Assembly: GCA_943735955.1 (NCBI GenBank)
Contig: OX030959.1
Coordinates: 1,646,072 to 1,710,071 of the forward strand
Reading direction: 5' to 3'
Length of the DNA: 64,000 bases
Source: Piscicola geometra
Taxonomy: Eukaryota > Annelida > Clitellata > Hirudinida > Piscicolidae
In this document: positions 46,801-64,000 of the stretch, one piece after another
How the letters are laid out: every line of letters begins with the position of its first letter
Numbering within the stretch: position 1 is the first letter of the stretch
Notes under the pieces: model-generated
What the model saw: only the letters and a program-made list of their open reading frames with translations
Databases searched by the model: none
What the model was told of the DNA's origin: nothing
Program-made: the position numbers and the translations under genes

Positions 46801-49800
46801 AACCCTCTTCCTTCCTTCTCTCCCTCCCTCCCCTCTCCTCCTTCTTCCTCTCTTCCTTCGTCTGCTCTAGCATCTTCCTTTCCCTCTCTTTGGCACCCTT
46901 CATATTACAAATATTAATAATAATAGAAAATACTACAAATAATAATAATAGAATATACTACAAATAATAATAATAGAATATACTATAAATAGGAATAATA
47001 GAATATACTATAAATAGTAATAATAGAATATACTATAAATAGTAATAATAGAATATACTATAAATAGTAATAATAGAATATACTATAAATAATAATAATA
47101 GAATATACTATAAATAGTAATAATAGAATATACTACAAATAATAATAATAGAATATACTATAAATAGGAATAATAGAATATACTATAAATAGTAATAATA
47201 GAATATACTATAAATAGGAATAATAGAATATACTATAAATAGTAATAATAGAATATACTATAAATAGTAATAATAGAATATACTATAAATAGTAATAATA
47301 GAATATACTACAAATAATAATAATAGAATATACTATAAATAGGAATAATAGAATATACTATAAATAGTAATAATAGAATATACTATAAATAGGAATAATA
47401 GAATATACTATAAATAGTAATAATAGAATATACTACAAATAATAATAATAGAATATACTATAAATAGGAATAATAGAATATACTATAAATAGTAATAATA
47501 GAATATACTATAAATAGGAATAATAGAATATACTATAAATAGTAATAATAGAATATACTATAAATAGTAATAATAGAATATACTATAAATAGTAATAATA
47601 GAATATACTACAAATAATAATAATAGAATATACTATAAATAGGAATAATAGAATATACTATAAATAGTAATAATAGAATATACTATAAATAGTAATAATA
47701 GAATATACTATAAATAATAATAATAGAATATACTATAAATAGGAATAATAGAATATACTATAAATAGTAATAATAGAATATACTATAAATAGGAATAATA
47801 GAATATACTATAAATAGTAATAATAGAATATACTATAAATAGTAATAATAGAATATACTATAAATAATAATAATAGAATATACTATAAATAGTAATAATA
47901 GAATATACTACAAATAATAATAATAGAATATACTATAAATAGGAATAATAGAATATACTATAAATAGTAATAATAGAATATACTATAAATAGTAATAATA
48001 GAATATACTATAAATAGTAATAATAGAATATACTACAAATAATAATAATAGAATATACTATAAATAGGAATAATAGAATATACTATAAATAGTAATAATA
48101 GAATATACTATAAATAGTAATAATAGAATATACTATAAATAGTAATAATAGAATATACTATAAATAGGAATAATAGAATATACTATAAATAGTAATAATA
48201 GAATATACTATAAATAGGAATAATAGAATATACTATAAATAATAATAATAGAATATACTATAAATAGTAATAATAGAATATACTATAAATAGTAATAATA
48301 GAATATACTATAAATAGTAATAATAGAATATACTATAAATAGTAATAATAGAATATACTATAAATAGTAATAATAGAATATACTATAAATAGTAATAATA
48401 GAATATACTATAAAAAGGAATAATAGAATATACTATAAAAAGGAATAATAGAATATACTATAAATAGGAATAATAGAATATACTATAAATAGTAATAATA
48501 GAATATACTATAAAAAGGAATAATAGAATATACTATAAATAGGAATAATAGAATATACTATAAAAAGGAATAATAGAATATACTATAAATAGTAATAATA
48601 GAATATACTATAAAAAGGAATAATAGAATATACTATAAATAGGAATAATAGAATATACTATAAAAAGGAATAATAGAATATACTATAAATAGGAATAATA
48701 GAATATACTATAAATAGGAATAATAGAATATACTATAAATAGGAATAATAGAATATACTATAAATAGGAATAATAGAATATACTATAAATAGGAATAATA
48801 GAATATACTATAAATAGTAATAATAGAATATACTATAAATAGGAATAATAGAATATACTATAAATAGTAATAATAGAATATACTATAAATAGTAATAATA
48901 GAATATACTATAAATAATAATAATAGAATATACTATAAATAGTAATAATAGAAGTTATTACAAATAATAATAATAGAATATACTATAAATAGGAATAATA
49001 GAATATACTATAAATAGTAATAATAGAATATACTATAAATAGTAATAATAGAATATACTACAAATAATAATAATAGAATATACTATAAATAGGAATAATA
49101 GAATATACTATAAATAGTAATAATAGAATATACTATAAATAGTAATAATAGAATATACTATAAATAGTAATAATAGAATATACTATAAATAGGAATAATA
49201 GAATATACTATAAATAGGAATAATAGAATATACTATAAATAGGAATAATAGAATATACTATAAATAGGAATAATAGAATATACTATAAATAGGAATAATA
49301 GAATATACTATAAATAGTAATAATAGAATATACTATAAATAGGAATAATAGAATATACTATAAATAGTAATAATAGAATATACTATAAATAGTAATAATA
49401 GAATATACTATAAATAATAATAATAGAATATACTATAAATAGTAATAATAGAATATACTACAAATAATAATAATAGAATATACTATAAATAGGAATAATA
49501 GAATATACTATAAATAGTAATAATAGAATATACTATAAATAGTAATAATAGAATATACTACAAATAATAATAATAGAATATACTATAAATAGGAATAATA
49601 GAATATACTATAAATAGTAATAATAGAATATACTATAAATAGTAATAATAGAATATACTATAAATAGTAATAATAGAATATACTATAAATAGGAATAATA
49701 GAATATACTATAAATAGTAATAATAGAATATACTATAAATAGTAATAATAGAATATACTATAAATAATAATAATAGAATATACTATAAATAGTAATAATA

Positions 49801-52800
49801 GAATATACTACAAATAATAATAATAGAATATACTATAAATAGGAATAATAGAATATACTATAAATAGTAATAATAGAATATACTATAAATAGTAATAATA
49901 GAATATACTATAAATAGTAATAATAGAATATACTACAAATAATAATAATAGAATATACTATAAATAGTAATAATAGAATATACTATAAATAGTAATAATA
50001 GAATATACTATAAATAGTAATAATAGAATATACTATAAATAGGAATAATAGAATATACTATAAATAGTAATAATAGAATATACTATAAATAGTAATAATA
50101 GAATATACTATAAATAGTAATAATAGAATATACTATAAATAATAATAATAGAATATGCTATAAATAGTAATAATAGAATATACTACAAATAATAATAATA
50201 GAATATACTATAAATAGGAATAATAGAATATACTATAAATAGTAATAATAGAATATACTATAAATAGTAATAATAGAATATACTATAAATAGTAATAATA
50301 GAATATACTACAAATAATAATAATAGAATATACTATAAATAGGAATAATAGAATATACTATAAATAGTAATAATAGAATATACTATAAATAGTAATAATA
50401 GAATATACTATAAATAGTAATAATAGAATATACTATAAATAGGAATAATAGAATATACTATAAATAGTAATAATAGAATATACTATAAATAGGAATAATA
50501 GAATATACTATAAATAATAATAATAGAATATACTATAAATAGTAATAATAGAATATACTATAAATAGTAATAATAGAATATACTATAAATAGTAATAATA
50601 GAATATACTATAAATAGTAATAATAGAATATACTATAAATAGTAATAATAGAATATACTATAAATAGTAATAATAGAATATACTATAAAAAGGAATAATA
50701 GAATATACTATAAAAAGGAATAATAGAATATACTATAAATAGGAATAATAGAATATACTATAAATAGTAATAATAGAATATACTATAAAAAGGAATAATA
50801 GAATATACTATAAATAGGAATAATAGAATATACTATAAAAAGGAATAATAGAATATACTATAAATAGTAATAATAGAATATACTATAAAAAGGAATAATA
50901 GAATATACTATAAATAGGAATAATAGAATATACTATAAAAAGGAATAATAGAATATACTATAAATAGGAATAATAGAATATACTATAAATAGGAATAATA
51001 GAATATACTATAAATAGGAATAATAGAATATACTATAAATAGGAATAATAGAATATACTATAAATAGGAATAATAGAATATACTATAAATAGTAATAATA
51101 GAATATACTATAAATAGGAATAATAGAATATACTATAAATAGTAATAATAGAATATACTATAAATAGTAATAATAGAATATACTATAAATAATAATAATA
51201 GAATATACTATAAATAGTAATAATAGAATATACTACAAATAATAATAATAGAATATACTATAAATAGGAATAATAGAATATACTATAAATAATAATAATA
51301 GAATATACTATAAATAGTAATAATAGAATATACTACAAATAATAATAATAGAATATACTATAAATAGGAATAATAGAATATACTATAAATAGTAATAATA
51401 GAATATACTATAAATAGTAATAATAGAATATACTACAAATAATAATAATAGAATATACTATAAATAGGAATAATAGAATATACTATAAATAGTAATAATA
51501 GAATATACTATAAATAGTAATAATAGAATATACTATAAATAGTAATAATAGAATATACTATAAATAGGAATAATAGAATATACTATAAATAGGAATAATA
51601 GAATATACTATAAATAGGAATAATAGAATATACTATAAATAGGAATAATAGAATATACTATAAATAGGAATAATAGAATATACTATAAATAGTAATAATA
51701 GAATATACTATAAATAGGAATAATAGAATATACTATAAATAGTAATAATAGAATATACTATAAATAGTAATAATAGAATATACTATAAATAATAATAATA
51801 GAATATACTATAAATAGTAATAATAGAATATACTACAAATAATAATAATAGAATATACTATAAATAGGAATAATAGAATATACTATAAATAGTAATAATA
51901 GAATATACTATAAATAGTAATAATAGAATATACTACAAATAATAATAATAGAATATACTATAAATAGGAATAATAGAATATACTATAAATAGTAATAATA
52001 GAATATACTATAAATAGTAATAATAGAATATACTATAAATAGGAATAATAGAATATACTATAAATAGTAATAATAGAATATACTATAAATAGGAATAATA
52101 GAATATACTATAAATAGGAATAATAGAATATACTATAAATAGGAATAATAGAATATACTATAAATAGGAATAATAGAATATACTATAAATAGTAATAATA
52201 GAATATACTATAAATAGTAATAATAGAATATACTATAAATAGTAATAATAGAATATACTATAAATAGGAATAATAGAATATACTATAAATAGTAATAATA
52301 GAATATACTATAAATAGTAATAATAGAATATACTATAAATAGGAATAATAGAATATACTATAAATAGTAATAATAGAATATACTATAAATAGGAATAATA
52401 GAATATACTATAAATAGGAATAATAGAATATATAATATAAATAGAATATATAATATAAATAGAATATATATAATAAATAGAATATATAATATAAATAGAA
52501 TATATAATAAAATAAATAATAGAATACAGTAACAAAATATACACTATAAATAATAAAATTGAAATTCAAAAAGCATCATTTTGATATTCATTAACTCGCC
52601 AGACAACCAAAAGTGAACCTTCATGGCACTGCGCTTGGGCTGCTTGGAGAGGTCTGGTTCGGACGAGGGCACCTCCTCATACTTGTTGCCCATGTCCTTC
52701 TGCGGGGTGGCCAGCACGCTGTCAGGCATTGAAGGTCGCAACGACGGGTAGAAGTTGGTCACTATCTGGAGATGGATGTGGAGGGAGGGAGGTGAGGTGG

Positions 52801-53703
52801 GGAGTTTAGTGTGAGGGGTGGTGGTGAGGTGGGGGTTTAGTGTGAGGAGTGGTGGTGAGGTAGGGAGTTTCGTGGAGGGGTAGAGGTGGAATGAAGAGTT
52901 TAGTGGGGGTGGTGGGAGGATGAAGAGTTTAGTGAAAGTAATGGTGAGATGGGGGGGGGGGGAAGGGTTATGTAGACATCTTCAAAGTGGTTTTGTTGCT
53001 GAGGCATTGAGGCACCTTGAAGCTCTCCTCCCTCTTGATGGAGCCATTCGACGAGTTGAGCGAGGCTTCTTCCACAGGCACTGTTGAAGGGTTCATGGAA
53101 GGTCGAGCGGCTTGTTGGTGCATGGATACATTGCATATGCTGGGTTAGTTATGCACCTCAATCACTTAATTTATCCCGATATGAAAACTTTTCATTTATA
53201 TCACATGCTATGATGAAGTTCTCTCTAACGCCTCTAACCAGTAGTACTGGCAGGTATTTGGTCTCGGGAAGAGATGGTCATTGTGGAGGAGATATCGATG
53301 GCGTCACGGTCATTGACAGTCTTTCCTGAGTAGCTGGCCTGTCTTTCAAGGGAAGAGACTGAGTGGTAGCGACTCAGTTTGTCAGACGAGCACAGGCAGC
53401 ATAGCCAGATGCTTGGTGACTTTTCTGAGAAAAAATGGGAAAAATTTATGAATCTTTTAAAACAATAGTGACTTAGCTTTTTGTAATTTTTTAAATAAAT
53501 TTTCTACACTAACTTTTTTTTTGATCTTTAGATTGAATACTGTTCAGAGATATTTTTTCTATTTCTTTGGAATCTTTTCTTCTGAAAATTTTTGTCTTTT
53601 CTTTAACTTTCGGTAAACCATCATTTGATTCTTTTTTGTTTACGAGCTCACTATTTTCTTTTTCATTAACATTTGATACTGTTTCTTCTTTTTCTGTAAT
53701 CAT
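43829..53703 (-). CDS. PHACTR: Phosphatase and actin regulator (PHACTR)
   Basis: Binds G-actin through RPEL motifs and protein phosphatase 1 through its C-terminus. Thirteen exons chain in frame to 460 residues: 53703..53514, 53424..53239, 53080..53016, 52765..52619, 46897..46737, 46359..46196, 45730..45688, 45531..45476, 45124..45063, 44855..44787, 44392..44324, 44133..44057 and 43922..43829. Two RPEL motifs are clear: KLSQRPSYYELEEKNIL and LTFRPTVNELRDRQIL. They are followed by FNDYVEV, RKADRPWTRLTPHDKATIRK and KSTEMIVHEESRHNTR. The middle is acidic (SVLDYTDEDDEGTDDGDEPR). Vertebrate PHACTRs have three C-terminal RPELs plus one N-terminal and end in RFHRP. Here only two are found, and the last exon gives a different 31-residue tail (PYVDLLSLTNLTTL...). 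Intron 4 is almost wholly the 25-bp array. Exons 7 and 8 are tiny and less certain. Confidence 0.92.
44140..44226. repeat. Homopurine (GGA/GAA)n tract in PHACTR intron
   Basis: Uninterrupted purine run on the plus strand, so a long polypyrimidine tract on the transcribed strand. It sits just before the acceptor CCACAG|GCGACC of the exon at 44133. It may strengthen that 3' splice site and could form triplex DNA. Confidence 0.9.
44406..44550. repeat. About 55-bp tandem repeat in PHACTR intron
   Basis: Nearly three copies of a unit starting GCATGTGTATATGGACTATA and containing GATGCAGCCTATA; differences between copies are few. Confidence 0.9.
44860..45060. repeat. (GAT)n / GATGAGATGAT tract in PHACTR intron
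   Basis: Imperfect GATGATGAGATGATGAC repeat filling the intron between the exons at 45124..45063 and 44855..44787. Confidence 0.92.
45263..45470. repeat. (GGAA)n microsatellite in PHACTR intron
   Basis: About 50 GGAA units, the last few mixed with GAAA. It is homopurine on the plus strand. GGAA is the core of ETS-family binding sites, so the array is a potential ETS-responsive element. Confidence 0.96.
45745..46095. repeat. 42-bp minisatellite in PHACTR intron
   Basis: Just over eight copies of a 42-bp unit containing TGTTGTATGTCATTGTATGA and TACATTATATAGTATTGC. Copies differ at two or three sites (GTC/GCC; GCATG/GTATG). The intron holding it is where a further RPEL-coding exon would be expected. 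Confidence 0.97.
46440..46690. other. GC-rich island of unknown origin in PHACTR intron
   Basis: A 250-bp patch clearly richer in GC than its surroundings, fitting between exons 46897..46737 and 46359..46196. On the plus strand TGGCAAAGTCGAAAG resembles a pol III A box, and GAGTTCGACCC some 60 bp on resembles a B box. A (CAA)n run precedes it at 46394-46442. It could be another SINE-like insertion. The open frame across it on the minus strand matches nothing I know. Confidence 0.4.
46905..52435. repeat. 25-bp minisatellite array, about 220 units
   Basis: About 5.5 kb of a 25-bp unit, typical form TATAAATAGTAATAATAGAA followed by TATAC. Five unit types alternate: GT, GG and AAT forms after TATAAATA, a CAAATAAT form, and a TATAAAAAGG form. 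It occupies nearly all of PHACTR intron 4, from about 185 bp after the donor at 52618 to within 8 bp of the acceptor at 46898. Most unit junctions spell CTATAAATAG, a match to the MEF2 consensus YTAWWWWTAR and also a TATA-like box. No open frame of note lies in it. Confidence 0.99.
52436..52530. repeat. Decayed edge of the 25-bp array
   Basis: AATAGAATATATAATATAA-type shorter units, apparently degenerate or precursor forms of the 25-bp repeat, before unique intron sequence. Confidence 0.8.
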
Positions 53704-54261
53704 TACAGTGTAATGTGAGGGCGATTAATAGCAAACTATATAAGCATATTTTTTTTTACACAAATTGATTATAAAATATTATTATACTTTATTTTAATAA
53801 ATTTAATAACCTTCTTTATCGGAAACCATTATTTAAATTTTAAAATATAGTGTGAGAAATTATTATAAATATCGAATCATAAGCGAAAATTGTTAATTGC
53901 TATACTCAAATGCATTTTAAACCAAATATTATCTGTTTTAAAGACTAAATACTGATTATCTGTTGATTTGAATGTAAAAGGCACTTGGCTCTAAAATCCG
54001 GAAAAAATATTGATGAGAAAAGTAAATTTAGCTCAATTTTAAAAGTTTGAAATTGACAATGAATTTTCTTTAATTATTAACAAAAATTATATATTTAAAA
54101 AATATAGTATTTATTAGAAAATATTTTTATAATTTGTACTCTACCAACTACCATAATAAACTTTTCAAACATTCACTTTTAAATAAAAATTTCCCATCTA
54201 TTACGAACTTGGATATTTTGCAATATGACGAAAGAAACATATAATCAGAAGGTTAGATGCA
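53704..54261. promoter_or_regulatory. Divergent spacer between PHACTR and SZT2
   Basis: 558 bp of AT-rich DNA between the two opposed start codons. It must contain or flank both promoters. No clear motif stands out. Confidence 0.45.

Positions 54262-64000
<9,739 letters not shown>

Noticed and set aside
46905..52435. CRISPR array or centromere
   Set aside because: Units are contiguous with no unique spacers, and the DNA is animal intron. A 25-bp intronic array flanked by PHACTR exons is not a centromere.

Overview
The window is nuclear DNA from an invertebrate animal. Nearly every gene is split by introns with GT..AG borders, and the products are animal proteins: protocadherin, PHACTR, SZT2, CFAP70 and a Fused/STK36-type kinase. 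Intergenic DNA is AT-rich and gaps between genes are often only 45-300 bp. Introns and spacers are crowded with micro- and minisatellites. I cannot name the species; a spiralian such as an annelid or mollusc is a guess from the general style.

Layout, left to right. 1-1512 (-): 5' part of a protocadherin running off the left edge. 1513-7793: gene-poor spacer with a long (AC)n tract and a few non-repetitive islands. 7794-9327 (-): Fused/STK36-like kinase that seems to end just after the kinase domain. 9639-12681 (-): poorly known gene with faint C2orf81-like features. 12940-14442 (+): TACO1. 14553-14987 (-): SDHAF3. 15126-22984 (-): CFAP70. 23100-26836 (-): DDX18. 26882-27364 (+): small MXRA7-like membrane protein. 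27674-42963 (-): POLR1A, with a hAT transposon remnant in one intron. 43829-53703 (-): PHACTR, one intron of which is a 5.5-kb array of a 25-bp unit. 54262-right edge (+): SZT2, incomplete.

Functional grouping. Two genes act in mitochondrial respiratory-chain assembly (TACO1, SDHAF3) and are convergent neighbours. Two are ciliary or Hedgehog-linked (STK36-like, CFAP70). Two are ribosome-production genes (DDX18 for rRNA processing, POLR1A for rRNA synthesis). PHACTR links actin to PP1, and SZT2 is part of KICSTOR, which controls mTORC1. I see no evidence that they form one pathway.

The most unusual content is not protein-coding. It comprises (i) the 25-bp PHACTR intron array, in which most units carry a MEF2-type/TATA-type decamer and, on the transcribed strand, an AG acceptor-like end; (ii) SZT2 introns built almost wholly of tandem repeats that touch the splice sites; (iii) two tRNA-like SINE candidates and a dispersed repeat always found in the same orientation; and (iv) a hAT remnant beside a POLR1A splice donor. 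Exon borders were read by eye from reading frame, splice sites and remembered family sequence; no alignment was run.
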